Shown: positions 1-7,567, counted from the stretch's first letter. The stretch is DNA of 30,799 bases from Streptomyces sp. NRRL F-6131 (GCA_000719695.1 JOHN01000078.1:1-30799); one strand, 5' to 3'. A program made the numbers and translations. Notes: generated by a model from the letters alone, not told the origin.

Positions 1-1
1 C

Positions 2-1723
2 CCCCGCACCGTCCACTCCGGCGGCCTGTCGCTCGCCGTCTTCGAGCAGGGCGACCCGGCCGCCCCCACCGTCCTGCTGGTCCACGGCTACCCCGACACC
101 CACGCCGTCTGGGACGACGTCGCCGCCGACCTCGCCCGCGACCACCACGTGGTCCGCTACGACGTGCGCGGCGCCGGCGCCTCCGGCGTCCCCGCCGACC
201 GCGCCGGCTACCGCCTGGAGCAGCTCGCCGCCGACCTGTTCGCCGTCGCCGACGCGGTCAGCCCGGACCGCCCGGTGCACGTGGTCGCCCACGACTGGGG
301 CTCGTTGCAGTCCTGGGAGGCCGTCACGACCCCCGGCGCCGAACGCCGCCTCGCCTCCTACACCACGATGTCCGGTCCCTGCCTGGACCACATGGGCTTC
401 TGGCTGCGCGAGCGCTTCGGCCGCCCCACCCCGCGCCACCTGCGGCAACTGCTCGCCCAGGGCGCCCACTCCTGGTACATCACCGCCTTCCACCTGCCCT
501 TCCTCGCGCCCGGCGTCTGGCGCCTCGGCCTGGCCCGCGCCTGGCCCCGGGTGCTGCGCGACCTGGAGGGCGTCACCCCGCGCGCCGACCACCCGCAGCC
601 CACCCTGCGCCGTGACGCGGTGCGCGGCATCGAGCTCTACCGGGCCAACATGCGGCAGACCCTGCGCCACCCGCGCGAGCGCCCCACCGAGGTGCCGGTG
701 CAGCTGATCACCCTCACCGAGGACCACTACGTCGGCACCTACCTCTCCGAGGGCCTGGAGCGCTGGGTGCCCAGGCTGACCCGTCGGACCCTGCGCGCCA
801 CCCACTGGTCCGCACTGCTGGAGAAGGGAACCACCGTGGCCGGACTGGTCCGCGAGCACGTCACCCGCACCGAGGCCGGCGCTGCCGGGTCCGCCGCACC
901 GGGCGGCGCCCCGGACGACGGCCGGCTGGTCGTCGTCACCGGGGGCGGCAGCGGCATCGGCCGGGCCACCGCGCTCGCCTTCGCCGAGGAGGGCGCCCGG
1001 GTGGTGGTCTGCGACCTCGACCTCGACGCGGCCCGCCGCACCGCCGAACTCGCCGGCCTGATCGGCCCGCAGGCCCACGCCTACCGGGTGGACGTCAGTG
1101 ACGGCGCCGCCGTCGACGCCTTCGCCGAGCAGGTCGCCGCCGAGCACGGCGTGCCGGACGTGCTGGTCAACAACGCCGGCATCGGTCACTCCGGCACCTT
1201 CCTGGAGACCACCGAGAAGGAGTGGCAGCGGGTCCTCGACGTCAACCTGTGGGGCGTCATCCACGGCTGCCGCGCCTTCGGCACCCTGATGGCCGACCGC
1301 GGCGAGGGCGGCCACATCGTCAACCTCTCCTCCGCGGCCGCGTACCTGCCCTCGAAGGCGCTGACCGCCTACGCGACCAGCAAGGCCGCGGTGTTCATGC
1401 TCTCCGACTGCCTGCGCGCGGAGCTCGCCGGCCACGGCATCGGCGTCTCCACCATCTGCCCGGGCCTCGTCAACACCAACATCACCCGCACCTCCACCTT
1501 CTCCGCCACCACGGCCGACGAGCAGGCCGCCAAGCAGGCCCGGGCCGCCCGCCTCTACGCCCGTCGCGGCTTCCCGCCGGAGAAGGTCGCCACCGCGATC
1601 CTCGCCGCCGTCCGCACCGGGCGCCCCGTCGTCCCCGTCACCCCCGAGGCCAAGGCCGCCCGCTTCCTCAGCCGCCTCGCCCCCGGCCTCCTCCGCCTCG
1701 CGGCCAGGATGAACGTCACCTGA
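2..1723 (+). CDS. Alpha/beta hydrolase-SDR fusion oxidoreductase (EphD-like), 5' end outside the window
   Basis: The frame is already open at the window edge (first full codon at base 2), so the start lies upstream. The N-terminal half is an alpha/beta hydrolase of the epoxide-hydrolase type: an HGYPD oxyanion-hole motif, then HDWGS, where the Asp sits at the nucleophile-elbow position used by epoxide hydrolases. The C-terminal half is a classical short-chain dehydrogenase: TGGGSGIG cofactor motif near base 940, NNAG near 1170, and the YATSK catalytic Tyr/Lys pair near 1370. This two-domain order matches actinobacterial EphD-like proteins. A role in oxidising or hydrolysing a lipid-like substrate is inference; the substrate cannot be read from sequence. 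It ends 15 bp before a strong hairpin terminator and is convergent with the toxin-antitoxin remnant. Confidence 0.88.
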   Translation, partial: PRTVHSGGLSLAVFEQGDPAAPTVLLVHGYPDTHAVWDDVAADLARDHHVVRYDVRGAGASGVPADRAGYRLEQLAADLFAVADAVSPDRPVHVVAHDWGSLQSWEAVTTPGAERRLASYTTMSGPCLDHMGFWLRERFGRPTPRHLRQLLAQGAHSWYITAFHLPFLAPGVWRLGLARAWPRVLRDLEGVTPRADHPQPTLRRDAVRGIELYRANMRQTLRHPRERPTEVPVQLITLTEDHYVGTYLSEGLERWVPRLTRRTLRATHWSALLEKGTTVAGLVREHVTRTEAGAAGSAAPGGAPDDGRLVVVTGGGSGIGRATALAFAEEGARVVVCDLDLDAARRTAELAGLIGPQAHAYRVDVSDGAAVDAFAEQVAAEHGVPDVLVNNAGIGHSGTFLETTEKEWQRVLDVNLWGVIHGCRAFGTLMADRGEGGHIVNLSSAAAYLPSKALTAYATSKAAVFMLSDCLRAELAGHGIGVSTICPGLVNTNITRTSTFSATTADEQAAKQARAARLYARRGFPPEKVATAILAAVRTGRPVVPVTPEAKAARFLSRLAPGLLRLAARMNVT

Positions 1724-1737
1724 ACGGAGCTTCCGGT

Positions 1738-1768
1738 GCCCGGGGCGCGGTGCCACCGCGCCCCGGGC
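1738..1768. terminator. Bidirectional hairpin terminator
   Basis: Perfect 13-bp GC stem (1738-1750 with 1756-1768) around the loop TGCCA. It lies between the convergent stop codons at 1723 (+) and 1781 (-). There is no T-tract, which is usual for Streptomyces hairpins. Confidence 0.7.
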
Positions 1769-1780
1769 CACGAAGACCGT

Positions 1781-1933
1781 TCAGAGGTCGAAGGGCAGGA
1801 CCCGGAAGGCCTTGTGCTCGGCCGTCAGAGGGCGGACCGCTCGAAAGTCACGTTGGTCGAGCGTCAGGATCGCGTCCGTGCGGAACTGCGCGGCCAGGGC
1901 GATGCGGACGGCGTCCGCCACCACGACGATCAC
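1781..1933 (-). pseudogene. Internally deleted PIN-domain (VapC-like) toxin remnant
   Basis: Fifty codons from a GTG at 1933 that overlaps the antitoxin stop (GTGA), the coupling expected of an antitoxin-toxin pair. The product begins MIVVVADAVRIALAAQ and continues with TDAILTLDQRDFRAVRPL, which is the C-terminal third of a PIN domain: ADAxxxALA carries the third acidic position and TLDxRDF the fourth. Normal VapC toxins have about 125-140 residues. The N-terminal catalytic Asp (usually in a VVDTS-like motif) and the middle helices are missing, yet the start codon and the reading frame of the C-terminal part are intact. I infer an in-frame internal deletion of roughly 80-90 codons. Without the first acidic residues it should lack RNase activity. 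It could still be translated and bind the antitoxin. Confidence 0.65.
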
Positions 1934-2208
1934 GCGGCGCCCTGCTCTCGTTCGGGCAGGACGGCGGCCTGCTTCGTCTTCTCGTAGGCCGCTGCCTTGT
2001 CGGCCCGGACGTCGTCCGCGGTCGCTTCGCCGATCGGCTTGTAGGTCCGGCTGAAGAACGGTTCGTCCCAGGTGCGCCGGGACATGGCCGCGAGGTGGAT
2101 CCCTTCCCGGACGATCTCCGCTTCCGCTCTCCCCTCCCGGGCCGCCGCCTCCTTGATCACGGCGAGATCCTCGGCGTCGACGTAGACGGTGGTGCGCTTG
2201 AGAGTCAT
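1930..2208 (-). CDS. Ribbon-helix-helix antitoxin (VapB/CopG-like)
   Basis: 92 residues from ATG 2208. The N-terminus LKRTTVYVDAEDLAVIKEAA is a ribbon-helix-helix DNA-binding segment: a beta strand with alternating polar residues, then helix 1 and the helix EIVREGIHLA. The C-terminal half (FFSRTYKPIGEATADDVRAD onward) is charged and probably the toxin-binding tail. Longer in-frame starts exist, but the RHH strand must sit at the N-terminus, which fixes this start. The Shine-Dalgarno is weak (GGCGG about 14 bases upstream). It overlaps the shortened PIN gene by 4 bp. It is probably autoregulated through the palindromes at 2213-2232 or 2248-2274. The cognate toxin looks inactivated, so the antitoxin may be a leftover or may still repress the locus. 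Confidence 0.8.
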   Translation of the reverse strand: MTLKRTTVYVDAEDLAVIKEAAAREGRAEAEIVREGIHLAAMSRRTWDEPFFSRTYKPIGEATADDVRADKAAAYEKTKQAAVLPEREQGAA

Positions 2209-2212
2209 ATGG

Positions 2213-2232
2213 GTATGGTGCCGCCGCCATAC
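2213..2232. promoter_or_regulatory. Inverted repeat just upstream of the antitoxin
   Basis: GTATGG (2213-2218) and CCATAC (2227-2232) form 6-bp inverted arms with an 8-bp spacer, ending 5 bp from the antitoxin ATG. This is a plausible half-site pair for the RHH protein. Short arms mean chance is possible. Confidence 0.35.
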
Positions 2233-2247
2233 GTCCGACCGCTCTGT

Positions 2248-2274
2248 GAATCCCGACAGGAGATGTCGGGATTC
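2248..2274. promoter_or_regulatory. 27-bp perfect palindrome between divergent genes
   Basis: Arms GAATCCCGACA (2248-2258) and its exact complement (2264-2274) flank GGAGA. It lies 40 bp from the antitoxin start and 59 bp from the SDR start. The less GC-rich arms and the position between divergent genes suggest an operator rather than a terminator. The likeliest binder is the adjacent RHH antitoxin, but this is inference. Confidence 0.55.
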
Positions 2275-2332
2275 TCGGGGAGCATCGGTGGTGACGGGTG
2301 GAGACACCGTGGTGCGTGAGGAAGGGCGAGGC

Positions 2333-3250
2333 ATGACGGAGCAGCCGCTGAAGGGCAAGGTCGCGCTGGTGGCGGGGGCGACCAGGGGGGCCGGGCGGGG
2401 GATCGCGGTGGCGTTGGGTGCCGCCGGAGCGACGGTGTACGGGACGGGGCGCAGCGCAGGGGGGCACCGGGGCGACTACGGCCGGCCGGAGACCCTGGAG
2501 GAGACGGCCGAGCTGGTGACGGCGGCCGGCGGGCAGGGCGTCGCGGTGCGGGCCGATCACCTGGTGCCGGCCGAGGTGGCGGCGGTGGCCGCGCGGATCG
2601 AGGCCGAGCAGGGCGGGCTGGACATCCTGGTGAACGACATCTGGGGCGGCGAGGAGCTGTTCGGCTGGAACGTTCCGGTCTGGGAGCACGACCTGGACAA
2701 GGGGCTGCGGCTGCTGCGCCTCGCGGTCGAGACGCACGCGATCACCAGTCACCACCTGTTGCCGCTGCTGGTGCGGCGCCCGGGCGGGCTGGTGGTGGAG
2801 ATGACCGACGGCACCGCCGAGTACAACGCGACCCGCTACCGGAACTCGTTCTTCTACGACGTCGCGAAGTCCGCCGTGCTGCGGATGGCGTTCGCGCTGG
2901 GGCACGAGCTGGCGCCGCGCGGGGCGACGGCGGTGGCGCTGACGCCGGGCTGGATGCGTTCGGAGATGATGCTGGAGCACTTCGGCGTGACCGAGGAGAC
3001 CTGGCGGGAGGCGACGGTCGCGGAGCCGCAGTTCGGCATCTCGGAGTCCACGGCGTACGTGGGCCGCGCGGTGGCGGCGCTGGCCGCGGACCCGGAGCGG
3101 GCGCGGTTCAACGGGACGTCGCTCTCCAGCGGCGGGCTGGCGTCGGAGTACGGCTTCACCGACCTGGACGGCAGTCGCCCGGACGCCTGGCGCTACCTGG
3201 TGGACGTGGAGGGCGCGGACGACCCGGTGGATCCGGCGGGTTACCGCTGA
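2333..3250 (+). CDS. SDR family oxidoreductase (DHRS1-like)
   Basis: 305 residues from ATG 2333, preceded by GAGGAAGGGCGAGGC. Earlier in-frame codons run through the palindrome and lack a ribosome site. The N-terminus KVALVAGATRGAGRGIAVAL is a Rossmann cofactor site in the variant AGATRGAGRG form. The catalytic pair is YDVAK (after NSFF), and LVNDIWGG replaces the usual NNAG. The long insertion around ELFGWNVPVWEHDLDKGLRL is typical of DHRS1-type dehydrogenases. It should be a cytosolic NAD(P)H-dependent oxidoreductase of unknown substrate. Its stop overlaps the convergent WYL regulator by 10 bp, so no terminator separates them. Confidence 0.9.
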   Translation: MTEQPLKGKVALVAGATRGAGRGIAVALGAAGATVYGTGRSAGGHRGDYGRPETLEETAELVTAAGGQGVAVRADHLVPAEVAAVAARIEAEQGGLDILVNDIWGGEELFGWNVPVWEHDLDKGLRLLRLAVETHAITSHHLLPLLVRRPGGLVVEMTDGTAEYNATRYRNSFFYDVAKSAVLRMAFALGHELAPRGATAVALTPGWMRSEMMLEHFGVTEETWREATVAEPQFGISESTAYVGRAVAALAADPERARFNGTSLSSGGLASEYGFTDLDGSRPDAWRYLVDVEGADDPVDPAGYR

Positions 3251-4281
3251 GGCCGGTCGGCGGCGGGCGGCGGGCCGTACAGGGCGGCGGTGCGGGCCGC
3301 CGCCCCGGCCAGCCGGCGGCGCAGGGCGGGCGGCTCCAGGACTTCGGCCTCGGGCCCGAGGCGCAGCAGTTCCTCGTAGCCGACCTCCAGTGATTCCACG
3401 GGCAGCCGGACGGTCACCCGGCCGTGGTCGTCGGGCTCTCCGGCGCTCGCCAGGGCCTCCCGCGCGGCGACGGGTTCGAGCAGGTGCGGCATCCGGTCGA
3501 GGCCGAGCGGGCTGAGCCGCACGGTCACGGTCTCGCGCAGCAGCGAGCGGGCGAAGTCGGCCGCCCGTGCCGCCCAGAAGGCGGCCAGGTCGAAGGCCTC
3601 GTCGGCCGGGTCGGGGGTGAACGGCCGCTCGGAGGGTTCGGCGGAGTCCAGCCGGTCCACCCGGTACACCCGGTGCGTCGGGGTCTCCGACGGCGTGCCG
3701 CCCCCGCCCCCGGTCGCGCCTGCGTCCGGGCGGGCGACCAGGTACCAGGTGCCCGCCTTCAGCACCAGCCCGGACGGCCGCAGCACCCGGTCGACGGGGT
3801 CCGTGTCCGGCCGCCGCCGGTAGCGCACCCGCAGCAGCCGCCCGCCCCACACGGCCCGGGAGACCTCGGCCAGCAGGGGCGGCGCGGGCGCGTCGCGGAA
3901 CCAGCCCGGTGCGTCCAGGTGGAACCGCCGCGCGCCGGTGGAGGGCGCCTCGCCGAGTTCCCCGGCGACCTTGAGCCGGGCGGTCAGTGCGGAGTCGGCG
4001 AGGCCCATGTCGCCGAGCGGTCCGGGCAGGCCGGCCAGGAGCAGGACCTCGGCCTCGGCCCGGTCGAGCCCGGTCAGCCGGGTGCGGTAGCCGTCGAGCA
4101 GCCGGTAGCCGCCGGCCCGCCCCCGGTCGGCGTACACGGGGACGCCGGCCTCGGCCAGGGCGAGCACGTCGCGCTGCACGGTGCGCTCGGAGACCTCGAG
4201 TTCGGCGGCCAGTTCGGCGCCGGTCATGCTGCGGCGGGCCTGGAGCAGCAGGAGCAGGGAGATCGCCCGGGCCGTGCGCAT
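3241..4281 (-). CDS. YafY/PafC-type transcriptional regulator with WYL domain
   Basis: 346 residues from ATG 4281. Residues 1-55 are a DeoR-like winged helix (MTGAELAAELEVSERTVQRD is the recognition region), followed by the conserved DRGRAGGYRLLDGYRTRLTGL linker region. The WYL domain contains the literal GTWYLVARP motif and the RVYRVDRL strand. Family members bind DNA and a nucleic-acid or small-molecule ligand through the WYL fold. It is a cytosolic one-component regulator. The downstream SDR is convergent with a 10-bp overlap and the cold-shock gene is divergent, so the target is unclear. A low-complexity GGGGGTP stretch sits within the WYL region. Confidence 0.92.
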   Translation of the reverse strand: MRTARAISLLLLLQARRSMTGAELAAELEVSERTVQRDVLALAEAGVPVYADRGRAGGYRLLDGYRTRLTGLDRAEAEVLLLAGLPGPLGDMGLADSALTARLKVAGELGEAPSTGARRFHLDAPGWFRDAPAPPLLAEVSRAVWGGRLLRVRYRRRPDTDPVDRVLRPSGLVLKAGTWYLVARPDAGATGGGGGTPSETPTHRVYRVDRLDSAEPSERPFTPDPADEAFDLAAFWAARAADFARSLLRETVTVRLSPLGLDRMPHLLEPVAAREALASAGEPDDHGRVTVRLPVESLEVGYEELLRLGPEAEVLEPPALRRRLAGAAARTAALYGPPPAADRPQR

Positions 4282-4417
4282 CCGTCGTCGTCCTCCGGCT
4301 CGGGCCGGGGCGTGCGCCCGGCCGGTTCAGCACCGATCATGGGTGGCGTGGGGGCAGGCCCCGGCGTGGGGGGAGGGCTCCGGCCCGCGCGCCGACCACG
4401 GACCCGAGGAGACCCCG

Positions 4418-4630
4418 ATGGCCACCGGCATCGTGCAGTCCTACCACGCCGACCACGGGTACGGTGTGATCACCCCCGACGACGACGGCCCGGCGCTGTT
4501 CGTGTACTACGACTCGATCGTGGCGGCGGACGGCGGCGACCGGACGCTCGTCGAGGGGCAGCGGGTGGAGTTCGACCCGACCGAGCAGGAGGGCCGCCGG
4601 GTGGCCGAGCGGGTGCGCGCCACGGCGTGA
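4418..4630 (+). CDS. Small cold-shock-domain protein
   Basis: 70 residues from ATG 4418, preceded by GAGGAGACCCCG. It is a single OB-fold cold-shock domain: the N-terminal strand GIVQSYHADHGYGVITPDD carries the RNP1 position in altered form (HGYGVI where CspA has KGFGFI). ALFVYYDSI is the RNP2 position (usually VFVHFSAI), and the chain closes with LVEGQRVEFDPTEQEGRRVAERV. Aromatic residues are kept at the main RNA-stacking sites, so single-stranded nucleic acid binding is likely. It departs from the housekeeping Csp consensus and belongs to the divergent CSD proteins found in actinomycetes. Divergent from the WYL regulator and 66 bp upstream of the LysE gene. Confidence 0.85.
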   Translation: MATGIVQSYHADHGYGVITPDDDGPALFVYYDSIVAADGGDRTLVEGQRVEFDPTEQEGRRVAERVRATA

Positions 4631-4674
4631 TGCCCCGGTCCGTACGGAGCGACCGGCCCGCGGTGGTCCGGTGG

Positions 4675-4696
4675 GGCCCCCGTACGATCGGGGGCC
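4675..4696 (+). promoter_or_regulatory. Palindrome with embedded -10 box ending at the LysE start codon
   Basis: GGCCCCCG (4675-4682) and CGGGGGCC (4689-4696) are perfect 8-bp arms around TACGAT (4683-4688), which fits the actinomycete TAnnnT -10 consensus. The ATG begins at the next base (4697). A transcript from this box would start at or within a few bases of the ATG, giving a leaderless mRNA. No convincing -35 is visible. Confidence 0.45.
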
Positions 4697-5368
4697 ATGG
4701 AGATGACGACCGCCCTGTGGTCCTTCGCCCTCGTCGTGGGGCTGCTGACGCTCACCCCGGGTCTCGACACCGCCCTGATCCTGCGGACGTCGGCGCTGGG
4801 CCGTCGTCGGCAGGCCTGGGGCGTGGTGCTCGGCATCCAGACCGGCACGCTGCTCTGGGGCGCGCTGACCTCGGCCGGTGTGACGGCGCTGCTGACCGCC
4901 TCGCGGCTGGGGTACGAGGTCCTGCGCTGGGCGGGTGCCGCGTACCTGGTGTGGATGGGCATCGGGATGCTCCGCGCCCGGGCCGGCGCCGAGGGTACGG
5001 GCGCCGGGGGTACGGGCGCCGAGGGCGCGGGTCCTGAGGAGCAGGGCGAGGACGACGCCGCGGCGGTGGGCGGGCTGGCGGCCGGTTGGCGGCGCGGTCT
5101 GCTGACCAATCTGCTCAACCCGAAGGTGGGCGTCTTCTACGTGGCGGTGCTGCCGCAGTTCATCCCGGCGGGGGCGCCGCACTTCGCCGCGGGAGTGGCG
5201 CTGACGGGCGTGCACGTCGTGGAGGGGCTGGTCTGGTCGACGGTGCTGGTGGGGTTCGCCCGGGTGCTGCGCGGCCGGCTGCGCCGCCCGGCGGCGCGCC
5301 GGGCGATGGACCGGGTGACCGGTCTGGTGGTGGTGGGGTTCGGCGTGAAGCTGGCGGTCTCGGACTGA
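4697..5368 (+). CDS. LysE/RhtB family amino-acid exporter
   Basis: 223 residues from ATG 4697. The N-terminus LWSFALVVGLLTLTPGLDTALILRTSALG is the LysE signature (helix 1 ending in TPGPD-like TPGLD, then the cytosolic turn). LLTNLLNPKVGVFYVAVLPQF is the second hallmark, with NPK at the start of helix 4. About six membrane segments are predicted by eye, the normal number. It exports amino acids or related metabolites; the substrate is not predictable. Residues about 95-125 form a Gly/Ala/Glu linker built from repeats of GTGA, longer than usual. The start has no good Shine-Dalgarno (only GGGGG two bases away), which agrees with a leaderless transcript. Confidence 0.9.
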   Translation: MEMTTALWSFALVVGLLTLTPGLDTALILRTSALGRRRQAWGVVLGIQTGTLLWGALTSAGVTALLTASRLGYEVLRWAGAAYLVWMGIGMLRARAGAEGTGAGGTGAEGAGPEEQGEDDAAAVGGLAAGWRRGLLTNLLNPKVGVFYVAVLPQFIPAGAPHFAAGVALTGVHVVEGLVWSTVLVGFARVLRGRLRRPAARRAMDRVTGLVVVGFGVKLAVSD

Positions 5369-5384
5369 CGGTTCGACGCGAGGC

Positions 5385-5474
5385 CTCGACGCGGCGCCGC
5401 TCGACGTGGCCCCGCTCGACGTGGCCCCGCTCGACGTGGCCCCGCTCGACGTGGCCCCGCTCGACGTGGCGCCG
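5385..5474. repeat. 15-bp tandem repeat, six units
   Basis: Unit CTCGACGTGGCCCCG. Units at 5400, 5415, 5430 and 5445 are identical, the one at 5460 has one change, and the one at 5385 is more degenerate. The array begins 16 bp after the LysE stop and ends 27 bp before the convergent gene. No spacers, so it is not CRISPR. Confidence 0.9.
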
Positions 5475-5501
5475 GTGGTCGGGGTCGGCCGGTCGGGCGG
5501 T

Positions 5502-5795
5502 TCAGCCGGCGACGCGCCCCAGGCCCTCGCGCAGGTCCTCGGGGGTCATGCAGATGTGCATGTCGATGTGGGCGTTGAACTCCAGCCAGAAGGGCTCGCA
5601 GATCGTCACCACGGTGGCCTCGTCGGGGACGTCGACGACGACGATCTGGCAGCGCCGGCCGTGGCGGGGGAAGGCGTAGGCGGCCTCGGGCTTGAGGTCG
5701 GCCATGATCTGGTTGAACCTCGCCATGATGGCACCGTCCGCGACGGCCTTGTTGGCCGTCTGGGTGTCGAGTTCGATCTCCAGCAGCACGCGCAT
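5502..5795 (-). CDS. Small conserved protein, probable ferredoxin-like alpha+beta fold
   Basis: 97 residues from ATG 5795, with GGAGAGGAGC 6 bases upstream. The sequence starts MRVLLEIELDTQTANKAVAD and contains RCQIVVVDVPDEATVVTICEPF, followed by HIDMHICMTPEDLREGL. The strand-helix-strand pattern suggests a dimeric alpha/beta-barrel protein. Similar proteins are sometimes labelled panthothenate synthetase in databases, an annotation I do not trust. I assign no function. It is transcribed divergently from the next small protein, which has a similar size and fold pattern, with 161 bp between them. Confidence 0.7.
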   Translation of the reverse strand: MRVLLEIELDTQTANKAVADGAIMARFNQIMADLKPEAAYAFPRHGRRCQIVVVDVPDEATVVTICEPFWLEFNAHIDMHICMTPEDLREGLGRVAG

Positions 5796-5956
5796 GGCGG
5801 TGCTCCTCTCCGGGCTCGGGCGAGTCCTCGCCTCCAGCGTCCCGCGCTGCCGGGGGGCCCGCAATTCACCCGGGCGGCGGTACCGGGTTGGCCGTCGGGG
5901 CGGTCCGGGGCTGCACTGGGGGAGGCGGCCGGAGCCGCTGGAACAGGAGCCGTCCG

Positions 5957-6253
5957 ATGGCGATCATCGTGGTGTTCGACCTTCCCGGGGTCACCCGGGA
6001 GCAGTACGAGGAGTCGGTCGACCGGTTGACCGGCGGCACCGGGCTGAACCGTTCCGAGGACTGGCCGGTGCGCGGTCTGCTGACGCACGCGGCGGGGCCG
6101 ATGCCGGAGGGCGCGGGCTGGCACGTCACCGATGTGTGGGAGTCCCGGGAGGCCTTCGACCACTTCGCGGCGGTGCTGCTGCCGATCCTGCGCGAGGTGG
6201 GGATGGCGGCCGGTCCGCCGATGATCTGCGAGGCCTACAACGTGGTGCGCTGA
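5957..6253 (+). CDS. Small dimeric alpha/beta-barrel-like hypothetical protein
   Basis: 98 residues from ATG 5957 with AGGAG at 5945-5949. It begins MAIIVVFDLPGVTREQYEES and ends HFAAVLLPILREVGMAAGPPMICEAYNVVR. Strand-helix-strand order with GWHVTDVWESREAFDHF in the middle is typical of the ABM/dimeric alpha-beta barrel group (monooxygenase-like or stress proteins). No catalytic residue can be named. It ends 21 bp before the convergent XdhC stop, with no clear terminator between. Confidence 0.75.
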   Translation: MAIIVVFDLPGVTREQYEESVDRLTGGTGLNRSEDWPVRGLLTHAAGPMPEGAGWHVTDVWESREAFDHFAAVLLPILREVGMAAGPPMICEAYNVVR

Positions 6254-6274
6254 CCGACCGGGTCCGCGGCTCCG

Positions 6275-7453
6275 TCAGGCGGCGTGCGGCTTCCGCTCCC
6301 GGTCGCCCGCCGTCGCCGTCAGGTCGTGGTGGATCGGTCCGTCCCCGGCGCTCAGCGGCAGGCAGCTGCCGCCCCGCCGATGGGCGACGATCTCGGCGGC
6401 GACGGAGACGGCCGTCTCCTCGGGGGTGCGGGCGCCGAGGTCGAGGCCGATGGGCGAGCGCAGCCGCCCGATCTCGGTGTCGCTCAGGCCGGCCTCGCGC
6501 AGCTTGGCCTCGCGCTCGCGGTGGGTGCGGCGCGAGCCCATCGCGCCGACGTAGCCGACCGGCAGCCGCAGCGCGCGTTCCAGCAGGGGGATGTCGAACT
6601 TGGCGTCGTGGGTGAGCACGCAGAGCACCGTCCGGCCGTCCAGCCGGTCCAGCTGGGAGTCCAGGTAGCGGTGCGGCCAGTCGACGACCACCCGGTCGGC
6701 CTCGGGGAAGCGCCGTTCGGTGGCGAAGACGGGCCGGGCGTCGCAGACGGTGACGTGGTAGCCGAGGAACTTGCCGATCCGCACCACGGCCGCGGCGAAG
6801 TCGATCGCGCCGAAGACCAGCATCCGCGGCGCGGGCACGTACGACTCGACGAAGAGCGTCACGGTGCCCTCCTCGTGCTCGTCGCAGGGGCGCCCGTCGA
6901 GGCCGAGGACGACGCTGCCGGTGCGGCCGGCGTCGAGCATGGCCCGGGTCTCGGCGACGACCGCCCGCTCCAGCGGGGCCGTCACGGAGGGCGCGGGGGA
7001 GAGGGTGCCGTGGTGGCTGTCGGCGGTGACGGCGACGGTGGCGCCGAGGAGCCGGGCGGGGCCGGCGACGACCCGGGCGAGGGCGACGGGGGTGCCGGCG
7101 GCGAGCAGCGCGAGGCCCGCGTCGAACGCCGGGTCGGCCCCGGGGCGGACCGGCTGGACGAAGACGTCCAGGATCCCGCCGCAGGTCAGGCCGACGGCGA
7201 AGGCGTCCTCGTCGCTGTAGCCGAAGCGTTCCAGCACCGGTTCGCCGGACTCGATGGCGGCCTGGCAGAGCTCGTAGACGGCGCCCTCGACGCAGCCCCC
7301 GGAGACGCTGCCGATCGCCTCGCCGTCCGCGTCGACGGCGAGCGCGGCGCCCGGGTCGCGCGGCGCGCTGCCGGAGACCCCGACGACCGTGGCCACGGCG
7401 AAGGAGCGGCCGGACGCGTGCCAGGCCAGCAGCTGCTCGGCGATGTCCTGCAT
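6275..7453 (-). CDS. xdhC: XdhC-family molybdenum-hydroxylase maturation factor
   Basis: 392 residues from ATG 7453, AAGGAG 8 bases upstream. The N-terminal XdhC/CoxI domain shows SFAVATVVGVSGSAPRDPGA, then GSVSGGCVEGAVYE with the conserved Cys, and GLTCGGILDVFVQP with the second Cys. The C-terminal Rossmann domain contains MLVFGAIDFAAAVVRIGKFLGY and VGYVGAMGSRRTHRER. XdhC proteins bind and help sulfurate the molybdenum cofactor before inserting it into xanthine dehydrogenase. That fits the three hydroxylase subunits transcribed in the same direction upstream. The gene is separated from the permease by 190 bp with a hairpin, so it may rely on read-through or on its own promoter. Confidence 0.93.
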   Translation of the reverse strand: MQDIAEQLLAWHASGRSFAVATVVGVSGSAPRDPGAALAVDADGEAIGSVSGGCVEGAVYELCQAAIESGEPVLERFGYSDEDAFAVGLTCGGILDVFVQPVRPGADPAFDAGLALLAAGTPVALARVVAGPARLLGATVAVTADSHHGTLSPAPSVTAPLERAVVAETRAMLDAGRTGSVVLGLDGRPCDEHEEGTVTLFVESYVPAPRMLVFGAIDFAAAVVRIGKFLGYHVTVCDARPVFATERRFPEADRVVVDWPHRYLDSQLDRLDGRTVLCVLTHDAKFDIPLLERALRLPVGYVGAMGSRRTHREREAKLREAGLSDTEIGRLRSPIGLDLGARTPEETAVSVAAEIVAHRRGGSCLPLSAGDGPIHHDLTATAGDRERKPHAA

Positions 7454-7567
7454 GACGGGAGCTCCTTCGCGCTTTCGAGGGTAGTCAATCGGCGCCGCCG
7501 AGGGCGGTCGGGCCGGTCGGAGGCGGTCGGGGGTGGAGCGGGGAGCGGACGGTCCGGAGTGCCGGCG

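Noticed and set aside
5385..5474. Possible CRISPR-like array
   Set aside because: Units are directly contiguous with no spacers and there are no cas genes in the window. The same holds for the arrays at 15328, 24087, 24994 and 30299.
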